Positions 1-9,420 of a stretch of 64,000 nt of DNA are shown here, piece after piece. The stretch is taken from assembly GCF_025153525.1 (NCBI RefSeq), contig NZ_JANZNR010000002.1, forward strand, positions 526,068 through 590,067, in the 5' to 3' direction. Position numbers and translations under genes: made by a program. The stretch is from Psychroserpens sp. SPM9. GTDB taxonomy: Bacteria > Bacteroidota > Bacteroidia > Flavobacteriales > Flavobacteriaceae. The notes beneath the pieces were generated by a model. The model made no database searches, was not told the DNA's origin, and was given only the letters and a program-made list of their open reading frames with translations. Within the stretch, counting starts at the first letter, position 1; each line of letters opens with the position of its first letter.

Positions 1-1
1 C

Positions 2-583
2 GACTCTCGTATTGGTAAGCGTTTTTTGTTTCCTGGAATTGGCTATGGTGGCTCTTGCTTTCCAAAAGATGTTAAAGCGCTTCATAAATCTGGAAAAGAC
101 CATAATTACGATTTTAATATTCTCAATGCTGTCATAAAAGTGAATGATACTCAAAAGAAAATATTAATTCCTAAAATCTTATCATTTTTTAATGAGGACA
201 TTAAAGGAAAAACATTCGCTATTTGGGGCTTGGCATTTAAACCAGAAACTGATGATATTCGTGAAGCTCCAGCAATTTATATGATAGAAGAACTTTTAAA
301 ACATAATACCAAGCTAAATGTTTTTGACCCTGAAGCCATGTCTAATGTCAAACGAAAATTAGGAAACCAATTACATTATGCACCCAATATGTATGAAGCT
401 ACCAAAGATGCTGATGCCTTAATAATTTGTACAGAATGGAGTATATTTAGAAGTGTCGATTTTGATAAACTGAAGCAACTTATGAAATCGCCTGTCATAT
501 TTGATGGGAGAAATTTATACGAAAATAGTGAAATGAAAACCGAAGGGTTTCACTACAGGTCAATAGGCAGAACAGATTTATGA
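2..583 (+). CDS. ugd: UDP-glucose 6-dehydrogenase, C-terminal part (5' end outside window)
   Basis: The reading frame is open from the first bases, so the gene starts upstream of the window. The visible 193 residues include GGSCFPKD, the catalytic-cysteine motif of UDP-glucose/GDP-mannose dehydrogenases, and a C-terminal UDP-binding Rossmann-like domain with [16 protein letters not shown]. The family oxidises UDP-glucose to UDP-glucuronate with two NAD+ in the cytoplasm. The stop overlaps the start of the following UDP-glucuronate decarboxylase by 4 nt, so the two consecutive steps are probably translationally coupled. The first ATG-like codon inside the window is not a real start. Confidence 0.93.
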   Translation, partial: DSRIGKRFLFPGIGYGGSCFPKDVKALHKSGKDHNYDFNILNAVIKVNDTQKKILIPKILSFFNEDIKGKTFAIWGLAFKPETDDIREAPAIYMIEELLKHNTKLNVFDPEAMSNVKRKLGNQLHYAPNMYEATKDADALIICTEWSIFRSVDFDKLKQLMKSPVIFDGRNLYENSEMKTEGFHYRSIGRTDL

Positions 584-1572
584 TACAAAAAAGAGTGCTT
601 ATTACAGGAGCCGCAGGCTTTTTAGGGTCGCATCTATGTGATCGTTTTATAGATGAGGGATTTTATGTTATTGGAATGGATAATTTTATAACTGGTGATC
701 CTAAAAACATAACACATCTAGAAGCTAATAGTAGTTTTGAGTTTATTGAGCATGATGTCACCAAACATATTTCTATAGAAAAATCTTTAGACTATATATT
801 ACATTTTGCATCTCCAGCAAGCCCAATAGACTATTTAAAAATTCCAATACAAACCTTAAAAGTGGGCTCTTTAGGCACACACAATCTTTTAGGTTTAGCT
901 AAAGCAAAAAAGGCAAGGTTGCTTATTGCCTCTACTTCTGAAGTCTATGGAGACCCATTAGTGCATCCTCAATCCGAAGATTATTATGGTAATGTAAATA
1001 CGATTGGACCACGTGGTGTTTACGATGAAGCCAAACGATTTCAAGAGTCTATTACGATGGCTTATCATCGATTTCACGGATTAGAAACACGAATTGTTCG
1101 TATTTTTAATACCTATGGCCCACGTATGCGACTTAACGATGGTCGAGTTATTCCCGCTTTTATGGGGCAAGCGCTTAGAGGTGAAGATTTAACTGTTTTT
1201 GGAGATGGCTCTCAAACCCGATCATTTTGTTATGTCGACGATCAAATAGATGGGATTTATAAATTATTGTTTAGTGATTATGCGTATCCGGTTAATATTG
1301 GAAATCCTCAAGAAATAACCATAAAGGATTTTGCAGAAGAAATTATAAAACTAACAGGAATGTATCAAAAAATAACATATAAAAATCTTCCTGTAGATGA
1401 TCCATTACAGCGACAGCCTGATATCTCTCTGGCAAAAAAGCTATTAAATTGGGAACCAAAAGTAAATAGAGCTGAAGGAATGTTAAAAACATTCAACTAT
1501 TTTAAGAATTTTACCGATATTGAACTTAATAAAAGAGATCATAAAGATTTTTCTAACCATATAAAAAAATAA
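580..1572 (+). CDS. UDP-glucuronate decarboxylase (UDP-xylose synthase), SDR family
   Basis: This is a 330-residue extended short-chain dehydrogenase/reductase. The N-terminus has the NAD-binding GAAGFLGSH motif, and the active site shows the Ser/Thr region STSEVYGDP followed by YDEAK, the YxxxK pair. NTYGPRM and the RxDGRVIP region are typical of UDP-xylose synthases, which convert UDP-glucuronate to UDP-xylose. It follows ugd with a 4-nt overlap and precedes a sugar-phosphate transferase, so the cluster should supply UDP-glucuronate and UDP-xylose to a surface polysaccharide. A UDP-glucuronate 4-epimerase is the main alternative, but length and motifs fit the decarboxylase better. Confidence 0.88.
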   Translation: MIQKRVLITGAAGFLGSHLCDRFIDEGFYVIGMDNFITGDPKNITHLEANSSFEFIEHDVTKHISIEKSLDYILHFASPASPIDYLKIPIQTLKVGSLGTHNLLGLAKAKKARLLIASTSEVYGDPLVHPQSEDYYGNVNTIGPRGVYDEAKRFQESITMAYHRFHGLETRIVRIFNTYGPRMRLNDGRVIPAFMGQALRGEDLTVFGDGSQTRSFCYVDDQIDGIYKLLFSDYAYPVNIGNPQEITIKDFAEEIIKLTGMYQKITYKNLPVDDPLQRQPDISLAKKLLNWEPKVNRAEGMLKTFNYFKNFTDIELNKRDHKDFSNHIKK

Positions 1573-1573
1573 A

Positions 1574-2932
1574 TTGAGTACGTTTAAACACGGAAGATAT
1601 TCTGGGTATATAAGACCAATTTCATACTTAATCGATTTAAGTATTTTAAATGGGCTAGGAATACTCTATTTTTTCAGAACTATAGATCCTTTAGTATTTT
1701 TAGTTGTAACAACTCTGGTTTGGATTACATTATCCATGTTTTCAAAATTTTATGAGGTTTACAGGTATACACGTGAGGTCACCATATTAACATTAATTTT
1801 TAGGCAATTAGTATTATTTACCTTATTAGTGTTTGCCTTTTCTGGGTTTTTCCATGAATTTCAAATTAGCTCATCTTCTATAATTAAATATGTTTTACTA
1901 TCATTTTTAATTATAACGTTTTTCAAGTTTGTGATGTATTACCTACTTCAAAAATACAGATCTAGTTTTGGAGGTAATAGACGAAGAACAGTCATATTAG
2001 GAAAAAACAAACAAACCTTAGCGCTTGAAAATTTCTTTAATAAGAATCCTGAGTACGGATACGACCTTAAAAAGACTTTTACTTTTAAAGATAAGCACGA
2101 ATCCCACCTTGATGATTGTTTTAAGTTTGTTAAGAACGAATCGATTGACGAAATATATTGCTCTATAAGCGCATTGAACAATTCACAATTACTCAAAGTT
2201 GTTGATTTTGCTGATAACAATTTAATAATCCTCAAATTTATACCTGATAATAAGGAAATATTTTCAAAAAAGTTGAAATATGAGAATTACGATTATATTC
2301 CTATACTCTCTTTAAGAAATATGCCTCTTAAAGATTCAATTAACCAAGTGGTGAAGCGCGTTTTTGATATCGCATTTTCTTTTGCTGTAATCGTTTTTAT
2401 TTTGTCATGGTTAACTCCCATTCTTGCATTTTTCATAAAATTAGAATCTAAAGGGCCTATCTTTTTTAAACAGTCGAGAAACGGATTCAATTATAAAGAA
2501 TTTGATTGCTATAAGTTTAGGTCGATGACACCCAATAAAAATGCTCACTTATACCAGGCAACAAGAGGTGACCAAAGAATTACAAAAATTGGTAAATTCA
2601 TAAGAAAAACCAGCATCGACGAATTACCACAATTCTTTAATGTGCTTTTTGGAGATATGTCTGTTGTTGGTCCAAGACCGCACATGGTAAGCCACACAAA
2701 TATGTATGCTAAGCGAATAGATAAGTTTATGGTTAGACATTTTGTAAAACCGGGTATTACAGGCTTAGCGCAGGTAAGCGGCTTTAGAGGCGAAATAGAA
2801 TCTGATAAAGATATTATTGGCAGAGTGAAACTCGATATTTTTTACATAGAAAACTGGTCCTTACTTTTAGACCTAAAAATAATTATTCAAACGTTTGCTA
2901 ACGCTGTCAAAGGCGAAGATAAAGCCTACTAA
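1574..2932 (+). CDS. Polyprenyl-phosphate sugar-1-phosphate transferase (WcaJ-like, initiating enzyme)
   Basis: A 452-residue membrane protein of the polyisoprenyl-phosphate hexose-1-phosphate transferase family. The N-terminal third has about four hydrophobic helices, followed by a soluble CoA-binding-like domain. The C-terminal catalytic domain shows KRVFDIAFS, the membrane re-entrant helix, KFRSM, SIDELPQFFNV and GDMSVVGPRP. Such enzymes start repeat-unit assembly by moving a sugar phosphate onto undecaprenyl phosphate. The start must be TTG one base after the preceding stop, because no in-frame ATG occurs until about residue 55, beyond the first membrane helices. It ends the + strand part of the locus, overlapping the convergent GT4 gene by 4 nt. 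Confidence 0.9.
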   Translation: MSTFKHGRYSGYIRPISYLIDLSILNGLGILYFFRTIDPLVFLVVTTLVWITLSMFSKFYEVYRYTREVTILTLIFRQLVLFTLLVFAFSGFFHEFQISSSSIIKYVLLSFLIITFFKFVMYYLLQKYRSSFGGNRRRTVILGKNKQTLALENFFNKNPEYGYDLKKTFTFKDKHESHLDDCFKFVKNESIDEIYCSISALNNSQLLKVVDFADNNLIILKFIPDNKEIFSKKLKYENYDYIPILSLRNMPLKDSINQVVKRVFDIAFSFAVIVFILSWLTPILAFFIKLESKGPIFFKQSRNGFNYKEFDCYKFRSMTPNKNAHLYQATRGDQRITKIGKFIRKTSIDELPQFFNVLFGDMSVVGPRPHMVSHTNMYAKRIDKFMVRHFVKPGITGLAQVSGFRGEIESDKDIIGRVKLDIFYIENWSLLLDLKIIIQTFANAVKGEDKAY

Positions 2933-4092
2933 ATTAATCCAACCAACTGCTGTAATTGACTGTTAAAGTCAAACTGAGAAACAGCAACCTCTTGTATCGC
3001 TTGCTTTTGTGCTTCGGAAATATCACCGATTTCAATTTTAGAAATAACAGCATTTAAATCGGAATAATCCCCAGCTTCAGCCACCCAACCTAATTGGTGC
3101 GTTCTAATGACGCTTTCTCCTTCACCGCCTCCAAAATAAAGCATAGGCAAACCTAAACGCGCATATTCAAATATTTTAGAAGGGACACTTCCATATATTC
3201 TATTTAACAAAGGAATTATCGCCACATCATAGCCCATCAATAGCTCATGAAGTTCCTCTCTACTCACGCGTCCGTAGAAAAAAACAGGTAAATCAGGATG
3301 CTCTGCAATAAAAGCTTCTATTTTAGACTGTTCGGCTCCCGAACCGTAAATATGTAATTCAATAGCCGCATAATCTAATTCATTACAAAGTTTATAAATA
3401 CCTTGGGCAATCCCCAATAATCCTGCATAAACAATTTTAAGCTTCCCAGAGGGTGTTTGGTACGGGATTGAAGGCGGCTTAAATTCGGGATAATTCCGAT
3501 ATAAAAACGTTGGCTTTTCAGGAACAATCGTGGTCACATGCGCTATAATTTCTTCACTTTGTCCTAAGATTAAATGGGCTTTTTTATAATTATAACGCTC
3601 AATTTTTTCTAGTATTCGGTAACTAAAATTCTTTTTTAAAGCTCCTAATTCTAAGCCAGCAATAGGCCAAAGATCACTCACGTTTAAGATGAGGTTTCGA
3701 TGTTTACGTCTTAAAAACAATAAGGCTGTAAACGCTACTAGAAGTGGAGGTGATTGAATAATCACCGTTTTCGGAATTTTGTGCCACATAAAATACCAAA
3801 CCAAACTAAAACTATACGATAGCATAGCTATAAGGCGCAAAATCTTGTTTTTAGAGTTGCTTGCATAGATCCAAAGTCGGTGTATGGTCATGTTATTTTC
3901 TTCGGAAATATGAGTGAATTTACCCTTATAATCTTTAAATATTTGTCCGGTAGGATAGTTTGGTAAAGGCGTTAACACACGTACCTTAAAATCTTGTTCC
4001 TGTAAGCCGTTTGCCAATTGAAAAATCCGATTGGAAGCTGCTCCTATTTCAGGAGGGAAATAACTCGTAATGATTAAAACTTCCTGCTTCAT
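2929..4092 (-). CDS. Glycosyltransferase family 4 (WbuB-like)
   Basis: A 387-residue GT-B glycosyltransferase. The N-terminal acceptor domain begins with ITSYFPPEIGAASNR, the glycine-rich loop of the WbuB/Cap subgroup of GT4. The C-terminal donor domain has KIVYAGLLG, the YGSG segment and PSKIFEYARLGLPMLY, which corresponds to the E-x7-E nucleotide-sugar site. It probably adds a sugar to a lipid-linked repeat unit on the cytoplasmic face. It overlaps the CapK-like gene upstream by 4 nt (same strand), so these two form an operon opposed to the ugd operon. The sugar specificity cannot be read from the sequence. Confidence 0.87.
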   Translation of the reverse strand: MKQEVLIITSYFPPEIGAASNRIFQLANGLQEQDFKVRVLTPLPNYPTGQIFKDYKGKFTHISEENNMTIHRLWIYASNSKNKILRLIAMLSYSFSLVWYFMWHKIPKTVIIQSPPLLVAFTALLFLRRKHRNLILNVSDLWPIAGLELGALKKNFSYRILEKIERYNYKKAHLILGQSEEIIAHVTTIVPEKPTFLYRNYPEFKPPSIPYQTPSGKLKIVYAGLLGIAQGIYKLCNELDYAAIELHIYGSGAEQSKIEAFIAEHPDLPVFFYGRVSREELHELLMGYDVAIIPLLNRIYGSVPSKIFEYARLGLPMLYFGGGEGESVIRTHQLGWVAEAGDYSDLNAVISKIEIGDISEAQKQAIQEVAVSQFDFNSQLQQLVGLI

Positions 4093-5405
4093 AATGCATC
4101 GGTTACTAAAGATGTAAACTGTTTAAGTTTACCGCTTTTAGATCGTTTTAATGCGCTTACCCGTTCAAAAGTAATGGTGAGTCCTTTTTCTAGATAGTGT
4201 TCCATTTCTTGAGTAATCGTTTTTTTTTGGTCTTCAGAAAGTGATTCAGCGCTAACATATGTCACCTTAAAAAGATGTGTTTTTAGTTGCTCTACAACAA
4301 ATTCTTTGACATTGCCATCATCTTCAATAATGCTTTTTGTAATATAGTAAAAGGTAAGGCCAGCAGCTCTTTTTCCGCTAGGTAAAATGGCAATATCGTT
4401 AGTACGCCCAACCAGAGTTTTTAAAATGGGCTTTTTTAAGCTACTCTGTTTTGATAACACGCCCACATCGCCAATATCATAGCGAATAAAAGGATGTGCT
4501 TTATTATATAGTGATGTTATTACAATTCGGCCTTCTTCACCATAAGGAAGGACCTTATCAGCGTCGTCTAAAATTTCAACCAATAAGGTTTCACTGTTTA
4601 CCTGCCAATCGTGATCTGGATTTTGAAATGCAATTAAATCTAATTCCGAAGCGCCATATTCATTTATAATAGGGACTCCAAAACAGGTTTCCATTAATGC
4701 TTTATCTTTTTCAAATAACATTTCAGACGTAACCACGCAGGCTTTTAAACTTGGGCAAATTGATTTTAAAATGAGATTTTTTCGTTCCAGAAACTTTGCG
4801 AATTGTACTATCGGACTCGTATATCCGTTGATATAATCGAAAGAAGTAGACTCGAATTTTTTCAGAAATTTTTCAAATGCCGCATCACTCAGGTCAAAAA
4901 CCGAAAACCGAAAACGCCTACTTAAACCATCTTTTAAACGTTCTTTATAATACCCTTTTTTATCCAACGGAATACCATAAAACCGGGCTTGTCTTGAGGT
5001 GTTGAAATCTAGGTCATACCATCCAAATCTATTCTGAATTACAGCCCAAGTCAGCGCGTGACAAAATTTATCTTTAGCAAAAATAAAAGGATCCCCTGAA
5101 GAGCCAGACGTCTTGTTTATATAAACCGATGTACTTGTAAACCCTTTTGATAAACGCTGCTCTAAAGGAATTTGTAAATCGAGCTTTGTCATAACAGGCA
5201 CAGAGTTCCAGTCTTTAGGATGTGTTTTCACTAAAGCCTTATAATAGGTGTTGTGTTCTAAATGATAAGCGAGAATTTCGTCTCGTTTCTTATAGATATA
5301 GGCCTCAAAATCACTTTCGTTTGTATTCTGAATATGAGTCAATTCGGCTTTTGCCTTATCTAAAGGAAAACCATTGAGTCGTAAAGAAAAATCAAAAATG
5401 TTCAA
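4089..5405 (-). CDS. Adenylate-forming enzyme, phenylacetate-CoA ligase/CapK-like
   Basis: 438 residues resembling the PaaK/CapK branch of AMP-binding enzymes. NKTSGSSGDPF fits the phosphate-binding (P-loop-like) motif, INEYGASE the adenine/aromatic motif, and FIRYDIGDVG the ribose-binding motif; the C-terminal domain follows after GRTND. True PaaK activates phenylacetate, but CapK-type relatives sit in capsule and O-antigen loci with unknown substrates. Here the gene is translationally coupled (4-nt overlap) to a GT4 gene in a polysaccharide locus, so a role in glycan modification is more likely than aromatic degradation. It is divergent from purD across a 107-nt spacer with no strong promoter consensus. 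Confidence 0.8.
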   Translation of the reverse strand: MNIFDFSLRLNGFPLDKAKAELTHIQNTNESDFEAYIYKKRDEILAYHLEHNTYYKALVKTHPKDWNSVPVMTKLDLQIPLEQRLSKGFTSTSVYINKTSGSSGDPFIFAKDKFCHALTWAVIQNRFGWYDLDFNTSRQARFYGIPLDKKGYYKERLKDGLSRRFRFSVFDLSDAAFEKFLKKFESTSFDYINGYTSPIVQFAKFLERKNLILKSICPSLKACVVTSEMLFEKDKALMETCFGVPIINEYGASELDLIAFQNPDHDWQVNSETLLVEILDDADKVLPYGEEGRIVITSLYNKAHPFIRYDIGDVGVLSKQSSLKKPILKTLVGRTNDIAILPSGKRAAGLTFYYITKSIIEDDGNVKEFVVEQLKTHLFKVTYVSAESLSEDQKKTITQEMEHYLEKGLTITFERVSALKRSKSGKLKQFTSLVTDAL

Positions 5406-5512
5406 AAAAAAGACAGTGTTTGTATTTATTGTAAAGTAAAGAAAAAAAAGTCTTGTTGCGAAGTTTACTTAAACGCTAAAAACGATTATTTTTACCGAAA
5501 CAAAACGAAAGC

Positions 5513-6784
5513 ATGACAATTTTAATTCTTGGTTCTGGAGGAAGAGAGCACACATTCGCATGGAAAACAGTCCAAAGTCCTTTATGTGACGCCCTTTTTG
5601 TTGCTCCCGGAAATTCTGGAACAGCACAAATCGCAACGAATGTACCTATTAACGTAACCGATTTTAACGCCATCAAAACCTTGGTGCTTGAAAAAAATAT
5701 TGACATGGTTGTTGTTGGTCCAGAAGATCCACTAGTTCAAGGGATTCATGATTTCTTTTTAAATGACGAGCAGTTAAAACATGTTGCTGTTATTGGTCCG
5801 CAAAAAGCGGCTGCCGAACTCGAAGGCAGCAAAGAATTTGCTAAAGAATTTTTATACAGACATCAAATTCCAACAGCGGCATACCAAAGTTTTGACGCCA
5901 ATACGGTTGAAGAAGGGTATTTGTTTCTTGAGACTTTAAATCCGCCATATGTATTAAAAGCCGACGGACTTGCAGCTGGAAAAGGCGTTTTAATTCTCAA
6001 TGATTTAGCCGAAGCAAAAACCGAACTTAAAAACATGTTAGTAGATGCCAAATTTGGAGCGGCAAGCTCAAAGGTGGTTATTGAAGAGTTTTTAGATGGT
6101 ATCGAATTAAGCTGCTTTGTAATCACCGACGGGAAGCATTATAAAATACTGCCTACAGCCAAAGATTATAAACGTATTGGCGAAGGTAATACGGGTTTAA
6201 ATACTGGTGGAATGGGAGCCGTGTCTCCTGTGCCATTTGCAACGGATGATTTTTTAGATAAAATAGAAGAACGTATTGTTAAACCTACAATTAACGGACT
6301 TCAAAAAGATAATTTGCCATATAAAGGCTTTGTGTTTATTGGTTTGATAAAGGTTGGTGACGAGCCAAAAGTTATTGAGTATAATGTAAGAATGGGTGAT
6401 CCTGAAACCGAAGTGGTACTACCTAGGCTCAAAACCGATTTGGTTACCATCTTTAAAGCAATTTCTGAAGAACGATTAAACGAGATTGCTATTGAAATTG
6501 ACGAGCGCGCAGCAACCACCGTAATGTTGGTATCAGGCGGTTATCCAGAGGCTTATGAAAAAGGCAAAGTAATTACAGGTCTTGAAACGATAAGCGATTC
6601 GATTCCGTTTCATGCAGGTGCTGTTGTTAAAGACGGTCAAATTGTAACATCTGGAGGACGAGTAATGGCTATTACGTCCTATGGTAATACTTATAAAGAG
6701 GCCATAAAAAAATCTTATCAAACTATAGATAAACTACACTTTGATAAGATGAATTATCGAAAAGATATTGGTTTCGATTTATAA
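5513..6784 (+). CDS. purD: Phosphoribosylamine--glycine ligase (GAR synthetase)
   Basis: 423 residues, the usual length of PurD. It starts MTILILGSGGREHTFAWK, the conserved N-domain, followed by GPEDPL and an ATP-grasp core with LKADGLAAGKGV, NTGGMGAVSPVP and EYNVRMGDPETE. The enzyme joins phosphoribosylamine to glycine with ATP hydrolysis, the second step of de novo purine synthesis. It appears monocistronic and shares a 6-nt tail-to-tail overlap with the small membrane protein gene on the other strand. Confidence 0.97.
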   Translation: MTILILGSGGREHTFAWKTVQSPLCDALFVAPGNSGTAQIATNVPINVTDFNAIKTLVLEKNIDMVVVGPEDPLVQGIHDFFLNDEQLKHVAVIGPQKAAAELEGSKEFAKEFLYRHQIPTAAYQSFDANTVEEGYLFLETLNPPYVLKADGLAAGKGVLILNDLAEAKTELKNMLVDAKFGAASSKVVIEEFLDGIELSCFVITDGKHYKILPTAKDYKRIGEGNTGLNTGGMGAVSPVPFATDDFLDKIEERIVKPTINGLQKDNLPYKGFVFIGLIKVGDEPKVIEYNVRMGDPETEVVLPRLKTDLVTIFKAISEERLNEIAIEIDERAATTVMLVSGGYPEAYEKGKVITGLETISDSIPFHAGAVVKDGQIVTSGGRVMAITSYGNTYKEAIKKSYQTIDKLHFDKMNYRKDIGFDL

Positions 6785-7006
6785 GTATGAATGAGAAGTA
6801 ACACTTTTATCCTCCTCATTATTGTTGTTGAATTTTTTCAATTGTAACATCCAATACACCATAGCAACAATACCAATGATGATAAAGATCCATGAAATTA
6901 AGTTGGCAGACCACCAGTTTTCAAGCTCTAATGCTCTAAGGGCATCAAAAGGAGCGAATAAAAAGTCTACAAATAGGTCTTGTATTGCGTAAAAAAAGTC
7001 TTTCAT
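6779..7006 (-). CDS. Small single-helix membrane protein of unknown function (DUF6341-like)
   Basis: 75 residues: an amphipathic, aromatic N-terminus, one strongly hydrophobic segment at about residues 33-54 (LISWIFIIIGIVAMVYWML) and a polar tail rich in Asn and Glu. The position beside purD, a DUF6427-like protein and upp matches a gene order I recall from other Flavobacteriaceae, which supports a real gene. The family assignment is from memory and was not searched. Its stop lies inside the end of purD on the opposite strand. Confidence 0.7.
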   Translation of the reverse strand: MKDFFYAIQDLFVDFLFAPFDALRALELENWWSANLISWIFIIIGIVAMVYWMLQLKKFNNNNEEDKSVTSHSYL

Positions 7007-7120
7007 TATAGTGATATTTTTAGAAACTCTTATAGAGCTTCAAGGGTATAATCATATATTTACAGTGCAAAATTACGTATTTTTTTCATTTTAAAATAGT
7101 AAAGCGTCAAAACCATAGCA

Positions 7121-8044
7121 ATGATTTCAAATTTTTTTAGCAAAGCAAAACCAATTCATTACATCGTTGTAAGCATTATGCTGTTGCTGGTTTTTGTGCT
7201 GACTAGAATTAAAGCCTTTTCAGAAGACGCCAATCTGTACACGTTTGTAGAGCAAACAGGTGTTTTTTTAATCTGTTTATTTTCTGTTTTTGTATTCGAT
7301 TTTTTAGTAACACGAAACAGCTTAACCAAAAAAAACAGTTATAATATTTTTCTTTTTGTATTGTTTTTTGCCATTATTCCTCCAACCATTTTAAATTCCC
7401 AAATCATTGTTGCCAATCTATTTGTTTTATTAGCAATGAGACGATTAATTAGTTTAAGGACTCAAAAAGACATCAAGAAAAAACTCTTCGATGCATCGGT
7501 GTGGGTTTCGGTTGCAACATTATTTTATTTTTGGTCGTCGCTATTTTTTATATTGGTTCTTGCAGCGCTTTTAATTTATGCCATTACCGACTTAAAAAAT
7601 TATATTATTCCTTTAATCGGAATTACAACCGTAGCTGTAATAGCAGTGTCTTATCTGATTATTTCTGAAATTAATATTGTTGATTTTGCCAGTGGTTTAT
7701 TTGATTTTAGCTTTGATTTTAGTGCCTTAAATTCCAAACAAATTATTGTAGGATCCACCTTAATATTATCTTTTGGACTCTGGGCGTTGTTCTATTATAT
7801 AAAAAATATCAGGTCTCAAATGAAAAGTTACAGGCCATCATTTAAACTAATAATAATATCTGCTATCATAGGATTAGGAATTCTAGCTGTAGCACCTTCT
7901 AAAGACGGAAGCGAGTTTATCTTTTTATTTGCACCTTTGTCAATTATTATGACCAATTATATAGAAGTCATCACCGAAAACTGGTTTAAAGAAACCTTAC
8001 TTTGGGTCATTGTTTTAACACCAATTGCGATGTTAATGTTGTAG
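7121..8044 (+). CDS. Polytopic inner-membrane protein of unknown function (DUF6427-like)
   Basis: 307 residues with about eight to ten hydrophobic helices spread along the whole length and short basic loops such as RTQKDIKKK. No catalytic motif is visible. It diverges from the DUF6341-like gene and ends tail-to-tail with upp, overlapping it by 12 nt. Location and size fit a conserved flavobacterial family, tentatively DUF6427; function unknown. Confidence 0.75.
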   Translation: MISNFFSKAKPIHYIVVSIMLLLVFVLTRIKAFSEDANLYTFVEQTGVFLICLFSVFVFDFLVTRNSLTKKNSYNIFLFVLFFAIIPPTILNSQIIVANLFVLLAMRRLISLRTQKDIKKKLFDASVWVSVATLFYFWSSLFFILVLAALLIYAITDLKNYIIPLIGITTVAVIAVSYLIISEINIVDFASGLFDFSFDFSALNSKQIIVGSTLILSFGLWALFYYIKNIRSQMKSYRPSFKLIIISAIIGLGILAVAPSKDGSEFIFLFAPLSIIMTNYIEVITENWFKETLLWVIVLTPIAMLML

Positions 8045-8692
8045 TTTTTTTCCGAAAGCTAAATCACCAGCATCGCCTAAACCAGGAACAATATAACCTT
8101 TGTCACTTAAAGTTTTGTCTACAGCAGCAATCCACAAATGGGTATCCTTTCCGAAGTGATTATTAACATAATCTACACCGTCTTGAGCACCAATCACACT
8201 TACCAGATGAATATTTTTTGGGGTTCCAAAAGGCTTTAAGGCTTCAAAAGTTGCCACCATAGATTGTCCGCTTGCCAACATAGGATCAGCCAGAATAAGT
8301 GTTTTTCCTTCCAAACTCGGGCAAGCCAGATACTCTACAATAATTTCAAAGGTTTCAGGGTTGTCTTTATGATGTCTGTAAGCCGAAATAAATGCGTTTT
8401 CAGCATCATCAAAATAATTAAGAAGTCCGCTATGAAGTGGCACTCCAGCTCTTAAAATTGAGCATAAAACGATCTCATCATTATAAATATGAGTGTCACT
8501 TTTACCCAATGGCGTTGTAATTGTTTTAGGACTATAATCTAAAGTTTTACTCATCTCATAGCAAAGCACTTCACCTATGCGTTCAATATTACGTCTAAAA
8601 CGCATACGATCGGTTTGAATGTTGGCATCTCTGATTTCAGAAATAAAAGAATTTAAAATAGATTGTTCTTTAGACAGATTATGAATATGCAT
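8033..8692 (-). CDS. upp: Uracil phosphoribosyltransferase
   Basis: 219 residues. The PRPP-binding motif reads DPMLASGQSMV and the uracil-binding C-terminus reads GYIVPGLGDAGD, both diagnostic of UPRTase, which salvages uracil to UMP. The ILRAGVPLHSG segment is also typical. The 3' end overlaps the convergent DUF6427-like gene by 12 nt. The 71-nt spacer on its start side is shared with the divergent DUF4254-like gene. Confidence 0.95.
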   Translation of the reverse strand: MHIHNLSKEQSILNSFISEIRDANIQTDRMRFRRNIERIGEVLCYEMSKTLDYSPKTITTPLGKSDTHIYNDEIVLCSILRAGVPLHSGLLNYFDDAENAFISAYRHHKDNPETFEIIVEYLACPSLEGKTLILADPMLASGQSMVATFEALKPFGTPKNIHLVSVIGAQDGVDYVNNHFGKDTHLWIAAVDKTLSDKGYIVPGLGDAGDLAFGKKLQH

Positions 8693-8736
8693 AGCTTTGC
8701 GTTACTTTTATAAACGCTAAAGTTAATAAATACCCA

Positions 8737-8744
8737 TATATTTG
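8737..8744 (+). promoter_or_regulatory. Probable -7 box of a Bacteroidota-type promoter for the DUF4254-like gene
   Basis: TATATTTG matches the TAnnTTTG -7 consensus of Bacteroidota housekeeping promoters and lies 19 nt before the ATG at 8764. A clear TTG at the -33 position is not evident, so the call rests on the -7 box and its location. Confidence 0.5.
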
Positions 8745-8763
8745 CACTTTAAAATTTTATATT

Positions 8764-9372
8764 ATGTTTTCAGAAAAGGCTAATAACATATTTCAAGATG
8801 TGATTAAGAAATATCATATCGTCAATACGGTTGACCAACCATTTAATAATGCATACGACAAAGACGCTAATCTTTTAGAACATTTACTGTATAGAAAGTG
8901 CTGGATAGATACCGTTCAATGGCATTATGAAGATATTATAAGAGATCCACAAATAGATCCTGTTGCTGCTTTAAAACTGAAACGTCAAATAGATGCTTCC
9001 AATCAGGACCGAACAGATATGGTCGAATATATAGACAGTTATTTTCTTGATAAATATAAAGATGTTACTCCTAAATCTGATGCCACAATTAATACTGAAA
9101 GTCCGGCTTGGGGAATTGATAGATTATCAATTTTAGCACTTAAAATCTATCATATGAATGAAGAGGCTACACGTGTAGATGCTTCTGAAGCGCATCGTGA
9201 GGCTTGTCAGAAAAAATTAAATATCTTATTAGAGCAACGTGTCGATTTATCTACCGCTATTGATACGCTTTTAGATGATATTCACAATGGTGATAAGTAC
9301 ATGAAAGTGTATAAGCAAATGAAAATGTATAATGACGACGAGCTAAACCCTGTGCTACGTTCACAAAAATAA
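8764..9372 (+). CDS. DUF4254-like protein
   Basis: 202 residues, soluble, mostly helical, with no signal peptide or membrane helix. Visible features are the NLLEHLLYRKCWIDTVQWHYED segment near residues 37-58 and SPAWGIDRLSILALKIYHM near residues 115-133, which I associate with the DUF4254 family of unknown function. It sits 48 nt upstream of a GT9 glycosyltransferase, a pairing that suggests a role around lipopolysaccharide core synthesis, although this is inference. A short REP-like palindrome lies in the spacer between the two genes. Confidence 0.75.
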   Translation: MFSEKANNIFQDVIKKYHIVNTVDQPFNNAYDKDANLLEHLLYRKCWIDTVQWHYEDIIRDPQIDPVAALKLKRQIDASNQDRTDMVEYIDSYFLDKYKDVTPKSDATINTESPAWGIDRLSILALKIYHMNEEATRVDASEAHREACQKKLNILLEQRVDLSTAIDTLLDDIHNGDKYMKVYKQMKMYNDDELNPVLRSQK

Positions 9373-9382
9373 GGACACCTTA

Positions 9383-9401
9383 TCCTGAACTTGTTTCAGG
9401 A
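9383..9401. repeat. REP-like palindrome (CTGAA/TTCAG type)
   Basis: TCCTGAACTTGTTTCAGGA forms a 7-bp stem with a 5-nt loop and is followed by TCTCA. The same core recurs at 22935-22953, 32938-32956 and, inverted, 32987-33005, so it is a dispersed family rather than a gene-specific site. Confidence 0.7.
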
Positions 9402-9420
9402 TCTCATCTGATTTGTTGAG

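Noticed and set aside
5476..5706. Minus-strand frame over the purD start
   Set aside because: Antisense shadow of purD with no signal or domain.
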